Source: Streptomyces sp. DvalAA-43 (GTDB taxonomy: Bacteria > Actinomycetota > Actinomycetes > Streptomycetales > Streptomycetaceae). Taken from it: 59,745 nt of DNA. The DNA is taken from positions 1 through 59,745 of the forward strand of contig NZ_FMBW01000055.1 of the NCBI RefSeq assembly GCF_900091725.1, given 5' to 3'. Under the pieces are notes generated by a model. The model searched no databases. It was not told the DNA's origin and saw only the letters and a list, made by a program, of their open reading frames with translations. Made by a program: the position numbers and the translations under genes. This document shows, piece by piece, positions 44,292 to 52,837 of the stretch (its first letter is position 1; the number at the start of each line of letters is the position of its first letter).

Positions 44292-44812
44292 CTCGCACTG
44301 TCCGGGTCACGGATCAGGGAGCGCAGGATCAGGTGGTGGCTGGCGAGCAGGGCGGTGGCGCCCGTGTCCCGATCGAGGACGCAGAGGGCCGTGCCGACCA
44401 TTGCGCCGCCGATCCGCAGTAGACGGGCGCTGCGCAGGAGACTTGTGCCGCTGCGGGCGGTGTCGTCCAGCAGGACGGTTCGTCGGCCTTCCAGGCTGGT
44501 GCCCTCGATCTGTTGCCATGTGCCGTGTTCCTTGGGGGCTGGGCGTAGGAAGGCGGCGGGCAGGCCGGTGTGCAGGGACACTGCCGTGACCAGTGGGATG
44601 CCGGCCAGCGCCGGGCCGGCCAGGGCCTCGGTGTCGGCGGGCAGCAGGTCCGCCAGCGCGGCTGCGGTCTCCGTCAGCAGCTTCGGGTCGCCGACCAGCC
44701 GGTAGGGGTCGAAGTAGGTGTCGAGCGTGCCGCCGTCCGGCAGCCGGTAGGGGCCCGGCCGGTAGGCGAGGGCGGCGATCTTCTCCGCGAAGAGGACGGT
44801 GGGCGCAGTCAC
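44288..44812 (-). CDS. Orotate-type phosphoribosyltransferase homologue
   Basis: GTG at 44812 overlaps the LOG gene stop (GTGA). 174 residues. The PRPP-binding loop is VLLDDTARSGTSLL, and KIAALAYRPGPYRL with SLHTGLPAAFLRP matches the OPRTase fold. It normally joins a base to PRPP or reverses that reaction. pyrE is usually a lone housekeeping gene, so this copy in an operon with LOG, nucleotidyltransferase and hydroxylase points to a dedicated pathway. Base unknown. Confidence 0.8.
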   Translation of the reverse strand: MTAPTVLFAEKIAALAYRPGPYRLPDGGTLDTYFDPYRLVGDPKLLTETAAALADLLPADTEALAGPALAGIPLVTAVSLHTGLPAAFLRPAPKEHGTWQQIEGTSLEGRRTVLLDDTARSGTSLLRSARLLRIGGAMVGTALCVLDRDTGATALLASHHLILRSLIRDPDSAR

Positions 44813-45363
44813 TGCTTGCACCGCCCGGCGTCGAGGGTCTTGAGATCGGTGCCGAGTGCTTCGGCGTCGGGGAGTTCCCGCAGGAAGCCCAGGGGCCGGG
44901 TGGGGCTCTCGGTCAGCCATCCCTCCGCTCGCAAGATCGCGCTCAGGCGGCACGCGGTGGGCCCGAGCAGCCGTACGGGAAGGGAGCGGATCGTGGTGGC
45001 GTAGTACAGGGCGGCGGTGAGTTCGTGCAGTGTGCCGACTCCTCCGCCCATCGCCACGACCAGGTCCGCGTCGTCGAGGTAGGCGTGCAGCCGGGCCCCC
45101 ACGGTCGGGGCGTACACGGTGGTGGTGACGTGGGGGTTGAGCGCTCCCCAGTCGGGGCGGTCGGCCAGCGTGATCGCGGTGACCGGCACGCCGTGGCGTG
45201 CGGCGCCGCGCGCGGCGGCCTCCATCAGCCCGTTGTAGCCGCCGTGTCGCAGTGCGTATCCGGCGCGGGCCAGCATGGCGCCCGCCGCTTCCGCCAGGGG
45301 CTCTTCTCCGTCCGGCGGTACGACGCCGGCGAACAAGGCCACGGTCAGGTCGGTGCTGTTCAT
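44809..45363 (-). CDS. LOG-family nucleotide phosphoribohydrolase-like protein
   Basis: ATG at 45363 overlaps the nucleotidyltransferase stop (ATGA). 184 residues. GGYNGLMEAAARGA (residues 41-54) and MGGGVGTLHEL (105-115) are the two LOG signatures (GGxxGxM and PGGxGTxxE, the Pro replaced by Met). LOG enzymes split nucleoside 5'-monophosphates into base and ribose 5-phosphate and make free cytokinins. Next to a phosphoribosyltransferase it could recycle or trim a modified nucleotide. Confidence 0.85.
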   Translation of the reverse strand: MNSTDLTVALFAGVVPPDGEEPLAEAAGAMLARAGYALRHGGYNGLMEAAARGAARHGVPVTAITLADRPDWGALNPHVTTTVYAPTVGARLHAYLDDADLVVAMGGGVGTLHELTAALYYATTIRSLPVRLLGPTACRLSAILRAEGWLTESPTRPLGFLRELPDAEALGTDLKTLDAGRCKQ

Positions 45364-46274
45364 ACGAGTCCCTCTTCGTGCTGCTGGTAGGCGCGGTACG
45401 CGGTGATCTCGTCGGCCAGCGAGGCGACGGCATGCGGGGCGATCCGCTGCGCGAGGCGGACGATGCGCTCCAGCGCCTCGTCCGCCTGCGCCCTGTTGGG
45501 CACCGGCGGGCTGGTCAGTGCCTCCGTCAATTCCGCCAGGCACTCCCGGCCGGTGGTGGAGCGGCCCACTTCGTCGGGGAGGTGGTACCAGCCGTGATGG
45601 CGGGAGTGCGGCACGAGTGCGGTGCGGATCACGTCCCGGCAGGTGGCGTTCAGGTCGTGCAGGAGGCCGTAGGCGATGTACTGCTGGCCCCTCGCCAGGC
45701 GCTTGCGGAGCATGGCGTGCAGCACCATCGCCTGGACCAGCAGACTGCCGCAGTCCGCCGGTGCTTCCGTCGCGCGGGCAAGCTCCTGCGCCGTCTGCCG
45801 CTGGGTGTCCGCGTCGGCCGTGTCCTGGGCGCCGGGGCCCTGCCACAGCAGACGGGGTCCGATCCTGCGGCGCAGCGCGTGCACGGCGCTGGTCGGGCAC
45901 AGATACAGGTCGAGCTGTAGCAGGTGGCCGTCGTGCGGCAGCAGGTAGACGAACCCGGCGCCGCCCAGGTTGCCGACGATGGTGTCGCGCCAGCCGGGCA
46001 GCAGGGTGCCGAAGGTGGTGGACATCAGCGTGTCCAGGCTGCCCATGAGGGTGGGCAGTTGCTCGTCGCGGACGGCGACGACCAGGTCGACGTCGGAGAG
46101 CCGGTCCGCGGTGCCGGTGGCGAGCGACCCCCGGACCAGTAGGTGCGTTACCGCCGTCGTGGCCGACAGGGCTTGGACCAGGTCGCCCAGGACGGCGAGT
46201 TGTACCGGCCGGTGTGCGTGCGCCAGCTCTTCCAGGGGGGTCAGCTCGGTGGGCGGAAGTACGGGGGTGGGCAT
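45360..46274 (-). CDS. Nucleotidyltransferase (Pol beta-like)
   Basis: ATG at 46274 with GAGAGGA upstream; 304 residues. LLVRGSLATGTADRLSDVDL contains the GSxxxGxxxxSDxDL active site (Ser50, Asp61, Asp63). The remaining ~230 residues are helical, like the C-terminal domain of aminoglycoside adenylyltransferases. It would transfer NMP to a small molecule or protein. 35 bp after the hydroxylase gene and coupled to the LOG gene. A free-standing resistance role is possible, but the tight operon argues for a pathway step. Confidence 0.8.
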   Translation of the reverse strand: MPTPVLPPTELTPLEELAHAHRPVQLAVLGDLVQALSATTAVTHLLVRGSLATGTADRLSDVDLVVAVRDEQLPTLMGSLDTLMSTTFGTLLPGWRDTIVGNLGGAGFVYLLPHDGHLLQLDLYLCPTSAVHALRRRIGPRLLWQGPGAQDTADADTQRQTAQELARATEAPADCGSLLVQAMVLHAMLRKRLARGQQYIAYGLLHDLNATCRDVIRTALVPHSRHHGWYHLPDEVGRSTTGRECLAELTEALTSPPVPNRAQADEALERIVRLAQRIAPHAVASLADEITAYRAYQQHEEGLV

Positions 46275-46309
46275 GCGGTGTCCTCTCGGGTGAAGGGATC
46301 GGGGCGGGT

Positions 46310-47179
46310 TCAGGGACGGGCGAGCAGGTGCGCCTTTGCCGCTCGCCACCGGTCCGCGTCGGGGTGCGCGCGGCGGCCGGCGTGGAGTTCGGCGATCAGG
46401 TCGTACGCGCCGCCCTCGGGCAGGGCGTAGGTGTAGAAGGCGCGCAGCAGGGTCTGTTCGGCCGCGTCGGGGAAGCCGAGATCCGCGAGTTGTCCGGCGC
46501 GGGCCAGCAGCCCGGCCCGGTCTGCCGTCGTCATCTGAGGCAGGTCGGCCGCGTCTGTGTCGTGCAGGTGCGGGCGGGCGGCCAGGGCCTGGTAGGCGTC
46601 GTCCGTGTAGACGTCGGCGATCAGGTGGAGCCGGTCGGGGCCCGTGGTGTTGCAGACTCCGTGGGCGCGGGAGGGCGTCAGTCGCCACAGGGATCCGGCC
46701 GCCAGGTGGACCCGGGCTCCGGCGGTGATCAGGACGGCGGAGGGGTTGGTGACGAGCGGGATGTGCAGGCGGTGGCGGCCCCTCTCGCGCAGTTCGGCGT
46801 AGTCGCGGTGTTCCCAGAGGTAGGAGTGCGGCTCCAGGCGGGCCAGGCGCACGTACATGAAGTCCAGACCCAGCGAGTCGAGGAACCGGGCGGTGGCCGG
46901 CATCGCCTCCAGTAAGGAGGTGGGCCGGGGGCGGCCGTCGCCGATCACGACGTCGTGCGGGTCACCGGTGTGGTTGAGCAGCGACGCGGTCCACCAGCCA
47001 CCGGACTGGTACTCGCCGTACGCGACGACGCCGCGCGTCGGCGCCCCCAGCGCCTCAGCCCGCATCTGCTCGACAGCGGACTCCTCCAGATCGGCCAGCC
47101 GGGCGACCTGGTCGAGTACCTCCGCCCGCCCGGGGCCGGTCTGCTCCGGCGTGGCGGCTGCGGGAAGTGTGGTCACCAT
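46310..47179 (-). CDS. Aspartyl/asparaginyl beta-hydroxylase-like Fe(II) dioxygenase
   Basis: ATG at 47179 with AGGAGGA upstream; 289 residues. WEHRDYAELRERGRHRLHIP gives the HxD metal ligands (His124, Asp126) and the RxHxP strand, and SRAHGVCNTTGPDRLHLI gives the second His and the 2-oxoglutarate-binding Arg. This is the cupin-like core of the Asp/Asn hydroxylase family, which includes free-amino-acid hydroxylases. The C-terminal ~90 residues are helical and unassigned. First gene of the operon; its promoter faces the TPR regulator across paired repeats. Confidence 0.8.
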   Translation of the reverse strand: MVTTLPAAATPEQTGPGRAEVLDQVARLADLEESAVEQMRAEALGAPTRGVVAYGEYQSGGWWTASLLNHTGDPHDVVIGDGRPRPTSLLEAMPATARFLDSLGLDFMYVRLARLEPHSYLWEHRDYAELRERGRHRLHIPLVTNPSAVLITAGARVHLAAGSLWRLTPSRAHGVCNTTGPDRLHLIADVYTDDAYQALAARPHLHDTDAADLPQMTTADRAGLLARAGQLADLGFPDAAEQTLLRAFYTYALPEGGAYDLIAELHAGRRAHPDADRWRAAKAHLLARP

Positions 47180-47268
47180 CGGGTCCTCCTGACACGTCAT
47201 GGGGACGCGGCCCTGGCGGGCAGCCGTGCAAGGACACCGCAGACGCGAACTGCCTCACAGAGCACGGG

Positions 47269-47304
47269 CGTTGCCGCCCGTTGCGGGTCGTTGCCGCCCG
47301 TTGC
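47269..47304. promoter_or_regulatory. Two 16-bp direct repeats in divergent promoter
   Basis: CGTTGCCGCCCGTTGC occurs at 47269-47284 and exactly again at 47289-47304, a 20-bp period that puts both copies on the same DNA face. It lies 90 bp from the hydroxylase start and 80 bp from the regulator start. A likely operator for the divergent TPR regulator. Confidence 0.65.
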
Positions 47305-47383
47305 CGTTCACCGCCGGTGGTCTTCCCCCGACCGCCGGGAGCCGGAAGACTGAGGGTGCCCGCGCCCGCGAGAGGGGTGGTCC

Positions 47384-48751
47384 GTGACCACTGATGCAGC
47401 CGAACGCCACCCGCTGGCTTATCTGCTGGCCGTGCGCGGGATGAAGGCGGAGGCATACCTGCTCCGTGTTGCTGAGCAGCACCAGCGCATGGGGTATGGG
47501 CAGATGGCGTACCGCAAGGAGAAGGCGTCGAGGTGGATCGCGGGCATCTACGCGCCCAGCTACCACACCCAGCTCGCCATGGCCGCGCTCGAAGGCATCG
47601 GGCCCGAGGAGATCCACGCCCACGGCTGGCCGGGCTGGCTCCTTCTTGCCCTGCCGGACCACACCCTCTTCACCCTCCCGTGGACGACCACGGGGGCGGT
47701 GCAGGCACTGGAGATCACAGGAGGTCCGGTGGACCGCAGGAAGTTCCTGATCACCACATCCGTCACCCTCGGCGCCACCGTGGCGCAATGGTCCGCCGCC
47801 GCCCCAGCCGGAGCAGCGCCCACCGCCGGCCGCCACATCGGCCCCGATGTCCCCAGCCACTTCGAGCAGCGCCTGGACATCCTGCGGAGGCTGGACGACA
47901 CCGTGGGCTCCGGCGACGTCTACGACGCGGCCCGCGCCGAACTCCGTCTGATCACCGCCACCCTCAAAAGCGCGTCCTTCGACGAAGGCGTGGAGCGGCG
48001 TCTCTTCGGGGCGGCCGCGGAAGCGTCCCGTTCCGCCGGCTGGACGGCCTACGACAGCGGGAAGATTGCCGCTGCCGAACGCCACTACGCAACTGCCCTG
48101 CGGGCCGCCGCCAGCGCCGACGACCCCGTCATCGGAGCGAACACGCTCGCCTTCTGGGCCATTCAGCACTACTCCACCGGCAACCCCCGCGGCGCGGTCG
48201 ACCTCATCGAGGCCGCCCTGTCCCAGGCACCGAGGACCGGCTCCGCCCGCCTGACCTCCATGCTCCACGCCCGAGCCTGCCGGGCCCACGCGCACGCCGG
48301 CGACACACGAGCCGCCGACCGGTCCGCCAACGCCGCCCTGGACGCCTACGAGAACGCCGGCCCCCTTGAGGACGACCTCCCTTGCGTCTACTGGTACAAC
48401 CTCGGCGAGACCCACCAGCTTCTCGGCAGCTCCGCCCTCAATCTCGGCAACCCCAAACGGGCCCTCGCCCACTTCCTGGAAGCCTCCGACGCCCACACCA
48501 GCCAGGAGGCGTACAACGCCGCTGCTTTCCCCCGCGGTCACTCCATCTACCTGGCCCGGCTCGCCGAAGCCCACCTCAGCCTGGGCGACGTCGACGCCGC
48601 CGTGGCCACCGCGCACGACGCCGTCGCCCGGATGGGAGGCGTCAGCTCCGCACGCGGCACCCACACACTCGAAGACCTCCGCAAGAAACTCGCACGCCGC
48701 CGCGGAATCCCCGTCGTCGCCGACTTCCTGGACTACACCGGCACCGAGTGA
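47384..48751 (+). CDS. TPR-containing XRE-like transcriptional regulator
   Basis: GTG at 47384 with AGAGGGG upstream; 455 residues. The N-terminal ~90 are a divergent HTH (AYLLRVAEQHQRMGYGQMAY ... KASRWIAGIYAPS), followed by the VDRRKFL linker seen in Streptomyces TPR regulators. The C-terminal ~300 residues hold TPR repeats (KIAAAERHYATALRAA; AVDLIEAALSQAP; YWYNLGETHQLLGSSALNLG). Such proteins sense a ligand or peptide and control neighbouring genes. Divergent from the hydroxylase operon and presumably its regulator. Confidence 0.8.
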   Translation: MTTDAAERHPLAYLLAVRGMKAEAYLLRVAEQHQRMGYGQMAYRKEKASRWIAGIYAPSYHTQLAMAALEGIGPEEIHAHGWPGWLLLALPDHTLFTLPWTTTGAVQALEITGGPVDRRKFLITTSVTLGATVAQWSAAAPAGAAPTAGRHIGPDVPSHFEQRLDILRRLDDTVGSGDVYDAARAELRLITATLKSASFDEGVERRLFGAAAEASRSAGWTAYDSGKIAAAERHYATALRAAASADDPVIGANTLAFWAIQHYSTGNPRGAVDLIEAALSQAPRTGSARLTSMLHARACRAHAHAGDTRAADRSANAALDAYENAGPLEDDLPCVYWYNLGETHQLLGSSALNLGNPKRALAHFLEASDAHTSQEAYNAAAFPRGHSIYLARLAEAHLSLGDVDAAVATAHDAVARMGGVSSARGTHTLEDLRKKLARRRGIPVVADFLDYTGTE

Positions 48752-48817
48752 GCGCCCAGGACCACCGCCGGTCAGCTCTGATGACCTGGGCCGCCATCAC
48801 GCTTATGGCCCACCGCC

Positions 48818-49243
48818 TTACGGCGTGACACCCGAAACACCCTGCTGGAACCGCAGGACCGCAGACGCCCAGGCATCCTCCTCTCGGTTCCCGGAGCAGA
48901 CCACGCCCTCGTCTTCGTCGTCCTGATATCCACACTCCGCGAGCGCCTGGGCGACCATCTCCTGCTCAGCCGCACGATCGGCAGCGGGCAGACCCAAGAG
49001 CAAAGCGGCGGACTGGCGGACGAGGATCCCAGCGTCGTCAAGCAACCCCAGTGCCCTGCCGATCTCTCGCCAGCCCACCCCAGCACGAAGCGCGACCTCC
49101 GTGGCCTTCATCGCCTCCCGGTGCATGGCGAGCACGATCCTCTGCACCATGTCCAGCGCCTGCTGCGGATCCCCCGAAGCCAGCCGCCGGAACTCCGCCT
49201 GCAACAGCCTCTCCGCCAACACACAGAAATCGCTCTCACTCAT
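48818..49243 (-). CDS. Hypothetical protein with HTH-like helix pair
   Basis: 141 residues, all helical. REAMKATEVALRAGVGWREI then GRALGLLDDA resembles a winged-helix/HTH recognition segment. The C-terminal 50 residues are acidic (YQDDEDEG). First ATG at 49243 (MSESDF). One of three small same-strand genes (48.8-50.0 kb) that look like a unit. Confidence 0.6.
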   Translation of the reverse strand: MSESDFCVLAERLLQAEFRRLASGDPQQALDMVQRIVLAMHREAMKATEVALRAGVGWREIGRALGLLDDAGILVRQSAALLLGLPAADRAAEQEMVAQALAECGYQDDEDEGVVCSGNREEDAWASAVLRFQQGVSGVTP

Positions 49244-49267
49244 ACCCGAACAACGAGCCTGAAGGCA

Positions 49268-49768
49268 TCACGCCACCGGTCGCGTGCCGTGGGTCTGCAT
49301 GGCGTCCAGGGCTCGAAGGGTTTCCGCGGCCGCTTCCCGCGCCTTCCGCTTGGCGTGTTTCTCGGCGGCCGCCGCCCGCTCATACGCCGCCCGCAGGACG
49401 AGCATCGCGGGCGGCTGCCCCTGCGGAGTGTGCCGCCGCGCGTCCCGCCACGTCCGGAACTGATCTGTGCCGTCCTCCACTTCCCGCCGGGCACCGGCCG
49501 TACGGGGCCAGGGCGGGTCCGGCAACGGATCACGCACTGCGGACCGCGCGGCGACCGTGCACCCCGGCACCGGCTCCAGGGCAGCAGCCAGCGGGCCGCC
49601 GTACTGCGCGGCCGCCGCGATCAAGAGGTCGACCGCGTCCAGCGCGGACATCACCCCCAGCGGTGACCAGCCGTCGCGCCCCGCCGCGTCCAGGACGTCG
49701 GCCAACAGGTCCGTCATCCGGTCGAGCAGGTCGGGCAAGGGAGGCAGCGGGTGCGGCGAATGGCTCAT
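49268..49768 (-). CDS. Hypothetical protein, 166 aa
   Basis: N-terminal Pro-rich opening, then helices (DRMTDLLADVLDAAGRDGW; LDAVDLLIAAAAQYGGPLAA) and a long basic coiled-coil-like C-terminus (AAYERAAAAEKHAKRKAREA). Family not recognised. 24 bp upstream of the previous gene, on the same strand. Confidence 0.55.
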   Translation of the reverse strand: MSHSPHPLPPLPDLLDRMTDLLADVLDAAGRDGWSPLGVMSALDAVDLLIAAAAQYGGPLAAALEPVPGCTVAARSAVRDPLPDPPWPRTAGARREVEDGTDQFRTWRDARRHTPQGQPPAMLVLRAAYERAAAAEKHAKRKAREAAAETLRALDAMQTHGTRPVA

Positions 49769-49799
49769 GCCCCGTCAACGAGCACAGCGACGCCAGGTG

Positions 49800-50033
49800 T
49801 CACCCCCGCCCCATGCGCTCGCCCATTGCCGTGCGCGCGAGGGTGGCCTCCGCCTCCTCGGCGGCCGCGAGCAGCCGGTCGGCGAGCGCCGGGTCGACGG
49901 CGGCTTCCCGGCCAGCACAGAAGGCGAGCAGCGGGCCGGCCTTCTGGAGTGTCGACCGCAGCTCGGTGACGCGGGCGGCGTCGTCGGTGTGCGGGGTCGG
50001 TGCGGACGATGTCGTCACGTCAGGGGTTGTCAT
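49800..50033 (-). CDS. Small helical hypothetical protein, 77 aa
   Basis: Start at 50033 (MTTPDVTTSS) preferred over the further upstream ATG. After a Thr/Ser-rich lead it forms two helices (AARVTELRSTLQKAGPLLAF; LADRLLAAAEEAEATLARTA). No family recognised. Leads the three-gene group. Confidence 0.5.
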   Translation of the reverse strand: MTTPDVTTSSAPTPHTDDAARVTELRSTLQKAGPLLAFCAGREAAVDPALADRLLAAAEEAEATLARTAMGERMGRG

Positions 50034-50175
50034 GTCACCAGCGCAGCACATCGGACGCCTGGATGCACCGGCCCGAGCACACGTATCACCAGCACGAGCT
50101 ACGGCTCGTTGCGGCCGGAGACCCGCGGTGTGGCCGGATCGTCGGCCTGCCGCTGTTACGGATCCGTGTGCGGGA

Positions 50176-50346
50176 TCAGGTCTGCCGGATGTGGTGGAGG
50201 GCGGTCCGGAGCCGGTGGCCGTCGGTCGTGTCGGGAATCTTGAGCCGGTCCGGAGCCATCATCGACAGCTGCGCGATGGAGTCTTCCAGGCCGTGGCCCA
50301 GCAGGTGTGCGGCGTGGAAGTGTTCTTCGCGCTCAGCATGTCTCAT
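50176..50346 (-). CDS. Very small protein, 56 aa
   Basis: ATG at 50346 reads MRHAEREEHFHAAHLLGHGL, then EDSIAQLSMMAPDRLKI and ends RTALHHIRQT-stop. The helical, His-rich coding character is much clearer on this strand than on the other. Function unknown; possibly a small regulator. Confidence 0.4.
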   Translation of the reverse strand: MRHAEREEHFHAAHLLGHGLEDSIAQLSMMAPDRLKIPDTTDGHRLRTALHHIRQT

Positions 50347-50457
50347 GAAACGTCGGATCGGTCACGGTGCAGGCTCCGGAACTGGGAGACAGCAACGCTA
50401 GAGAAGCCCAGGAAACATCTCACCTCAACAGCCGCCTGACACAGCTGGAGCCAGCGC

Positions 50458-51204
50458 TTGACTGAGATCATTGACGAAGAAGCCGTCCCACTGCAGGGAG
50501 GCCGCATCACCAGCGGCGTCGTCCGCATCGGTGACACGGTCCGGAGACCGGCCTCGACTGCCTCGCCGTTCGTCGCCTCCCTTCTTGATCTTTTCGGGAA
50601 CCGGGGGTTCGCGGGGGCCCCGCGATATCTCGGTCCGGATCAAACAGGCCGGGACACCTTCACCTATGTGCCGGGGTGGGTTCCGGCGCGCTTCCAGGTG
50701 TGGGAGGACAAGCAGGTAGCGGCGGCCGGTGCTCTGGCGCGCGCTATGCACGAGGCCACCCGAAACAGCGATCTTGCCGGTCAGCATCAGGTCGTATGCC
50801 ACCACGACCTGGGGCCGAACAACGCGGTCTTCCAGGACAAGATGCCGGTCGCCTTCATCGACTTCGACATGGCTGCGCCGGGCAGTCCGCTGGAGGACGT
50901 CGGGTATATGTCGTGGGTGTGGTGTGTGTCCTCGAAGGCTGGGGCGCCTCCTGTAGATGTTCAGGCCACTCAGGTGCGCGTGCTCGCCAACGCGTATGGC
51001 CTGGCTGGCCCTGAGCGTGATGTGCTCGTTGACGCGATACTGGAACGACAGGCCCGTAATGCCCGTTTCTGGGGAGAAGTGCAAGTCGGTCCCAAGACCG
51101 TCGAAGCCACTGCCCAGCAAATCTCGGACCGCGTCGCCTGGTCTCGGCGTGAGCACGAACACACCACTAAGCACCGCAAGGTGTTCGAGGACGCCCTCGA
51201 GTGA
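50458..51204 (+). CDS. APH-family phosphotransferase
   Basis: TTG start at 50458 (MTEIIDEEAV), with GGAG upstream; 248 residues. The catalytic loop is VVCHHDLGPNNAVFQD (HxDxxxxN) and AFIDFDMAAPGSPLED supplies the DFD metal site. The N-lobe is short. It belongs to the aminoglycoside phosphotransferase fold; the substrate is not predictable. Followed within 90 bp by an IS5 element. Confidence 0.75.
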   Translation: MTEIIDEEAVPLQGGRITSGVVRIGDTVRRPASTASPFVASLLDLFGNRGFAGAPRYLGPDQTGRDTFTYVPGWVPARFQVWEDKQVAAAGALARAMHEATRNSDLAGQHQVVCHHDLGPNNAVFQDKMPVAFIDFDMAAPGSPLEDVGYMSWVWCVSSKAGAPPVDVQATQVRVLANAYGLAGPERDVLVDAILERQARNARFWGEVQVGPKTVEATAQQISDRVAWSRREHEHTTKHRKVFEDALE

Positions 51205-51339
51205 CGGCCGACCACCGAGCTACCCACGTAGATGTCCGCTGTTCCGACGCCGCATAGCCATCTGCGCCCGCATCTCCGGTTATCCCGCCACTAGGCCGTG
51301 TGTCGAAAGTGAATCTTGGACTGTGAATGATCACGGTTC

Positions 51340-52215
51340 ATGGGTCGGGGAGATCTCACGGACGAGCAGTGGACGGTGCTGGAGCCGCTGCTGCCGAAGG
51401 GCACGAAGGCGGGGCGGCCGCCTGTCTGGCCTCGGCGGCGGTTGATTGACGGCATACGGTTCCGGGTCCGGACCGGTGTGCCGTGGCGGGACGTCCCCGT
51501 CGAGTACGGGCCGTGGGGCCGGGTCTATGACCTGTTCCGCCGGTGGCAGCGGAACGGCACCTGGCACCGGATCCTCAGCCGACTCCAGGCCTTGGCGGAG
51601 GCGAAGGGGGCGATCATGTGGGACCTGAATGTCGACTCCACGGTCTGCCGCGCCCACCAGCATGCGGCCGGGGCCGGCAAGGAGGGCGACCTGCAGAAGG
51701 AACCGCCGGGCGGCATCTTCACCGAGCTCCCTGATCACGGGCTGGGTCGCTCGCGCGGCGGGTTCACTACCAAGCTGCACCTGGCGGTTGAGCAGGGCCA
51801 GAAGCCCATGTCGATCGTGATCACGGCAGGACAGCGCGGTGACTCGCCGCAGTTCGAACCCGTGCTGGACAAGGTCCGCGTGCCCCGCCTCGGGCCGGGC
51901 CGGCCACGCGTCCGGCCCGATCGCGTGCGGGCCGACAAGGCGTACGCCTCCCGCAAGAACCGTGCCTACCTGCGCCGCCGCGGGATCCGCTGCACCATCC
52001 CGGACAAGGCCGACCATGCCCGCAACCGTCGGAAGCTCGGCTCTCGTGGCGGCCGGCCGCCGCGCTTCGACCCGGTCGACTACCGCGAACGTCACGCGGT
52101 CGAGTGTGGGATCAACCGGCTCAAGAGGCACCGCGCCGTCGCCACGCGGTACGACAAGCTCGCGGTCCGCTACGAAGCGACTGTCCTCGTCGCTGCCATC
52201 AACGAGTGGCTGTGA
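51340..52215 (+). CDS. IS5-family transposase, intact
   Basis: 291 residues in one frame. N-terminal LTDEQWTVLEPLLPKG. DDE residues: Asp in NVDSTVCRAHQHA, Asp in RVRADKAYASRK, Glu in HAVECGINRLKRHR. Ends AAINEWL. Related to the remnant at 19548-20231. Ten bp separate its stop from the passenger gene's stop. Confidence 0.9.
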   Translation: MGRGDLTDEQWTVLEPLLPKGTKAGRPPVWPRRRLIDGIRFRVRTGVPWRDVPVEYGPWGRVYDLFRRWQRNGTWHRILSRLQALAEAKGAIMWDLNVDSTVCRAHQHAAGAGKEGDLQKEPPGGIFTELPDHGLGRSRGGFTTKLHLAVEQGQKPMSIVITAGQRGDSPQFEPVLDKVRVPRLGPGRPRVRPDRVRADKAYASRKNRAYLRRRGIRCTIPDKADHARNRRKLGSRGGRPPRFDPVDYRERHAVECGINRLKRHRAVATRYDKLAVRYEATVLVAAINEWL

Positions 52216-52225
52216 CCCCCGGCCG

Positions 52226-52747
52226 TCATACGGCGGGATCCACGTTCCATGTCTCCGGCAGGTCGCTGCCGCAGAAGACGCAGACGAAGTCGTTCTCGCG
52301 CACGATGTTGTGCTCCTGGCAGTTGGGGCACCGCCGGAACACCACCTCGTGGGTGAAGCCGGAAGGCCGCCCAAGTTCTACGTCGTCCAGAGCGTGAGCG
52401 ACTGCCGACCAGGAGGTGACGTCCGGGCAGTATCCGGTGGACTGGTTGCTGACCTCGCCCACGGTCCACCGGTCCGCCTCACGCATGAAGCTGATCTCGC
52501 CAGCACTCAGAACCATGTCCCCGCCAGCGCAGGCCACGTGCTCGCTTCGCCGCGGCGCCAGCCGAAGCACACCATCCGTGCCGACCACGAAGGTGAACGG
52601 TTCGGTCAGCTCTGCTGTCGATCGCCCAGCGATCCAGCCATCGAAGTCAGCCGCCGAGCTGATCGGGCACCCGCCGCTGCCAGGCCGGACCGCAGCCTTC
52701 AGCTCAACCGGTCCGACATATCTGTAACCCTGCCCCCGCGCACTCAC
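52226..52747 (-). CDS. Zinc-ribbon protein, passenger of IS element
   Basis: GTG at 52747 (VSARGQGYRYV); 173 residues. A beta-rich domain (AADFDGWIAGRS; FTFVVGTDGVLRLAPRR) is followed by STGYCPDVTSW and a C-terminal zinc ribbon, RRCPNCQEHNI ... FVCVFCGSDLP (CxxC-x14-CxxC). It lies wholly inside the IS, tail-to-tail with the transposase. Function unknown. The longer reading to 52777 runs into the terminal repeat and is unlikely. Confidence 0.7.
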   Translation of the reverse strand: MSARGQGYRYVGPVELKAAVRPGSGGCPISSAADFDGWIAGRSTAELTEPFTFVVGTDGVLRLAPRRSEHVACAGGDMVLSAGEISFMREADRWTVGEVSNQSTGYCPDVTSWSAVAHALDDVELGRPSGFTHEVVFRRCPNCQEHNIVRENDFVCVFCGSDLPETWNVDPAV

Positions 52748-52837
52748 GTCAGCCAACCTAAAGCACTTCCGACACACGCCCTAGTGCCGCATCAAGCAAC
52801 GTTGGCCAAGCGTGGCTTTGGGGAATCCGCCCGGGAC

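Larger units (their letters stand above)
51295..52780. mobile_element. IS5-family (IS427-type) element carrying a passenger gene
   Basis: Left end GCCGTGTGTCGAAAGTG at 51295; right end, read inward, GGCGTGTGTCGGAAGTG ending at 52780; 15 of 17 matched. CTAG flanks both sides (51291-51294 and 52781-52784), the YTAR target duplication expected of this group. At 1,486 bp it is much longer than the ~930 bp its transposase needs. The extra space is filled by a gene on the other strand (52226-52747). Apparently intact. Confidence 0.8.
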
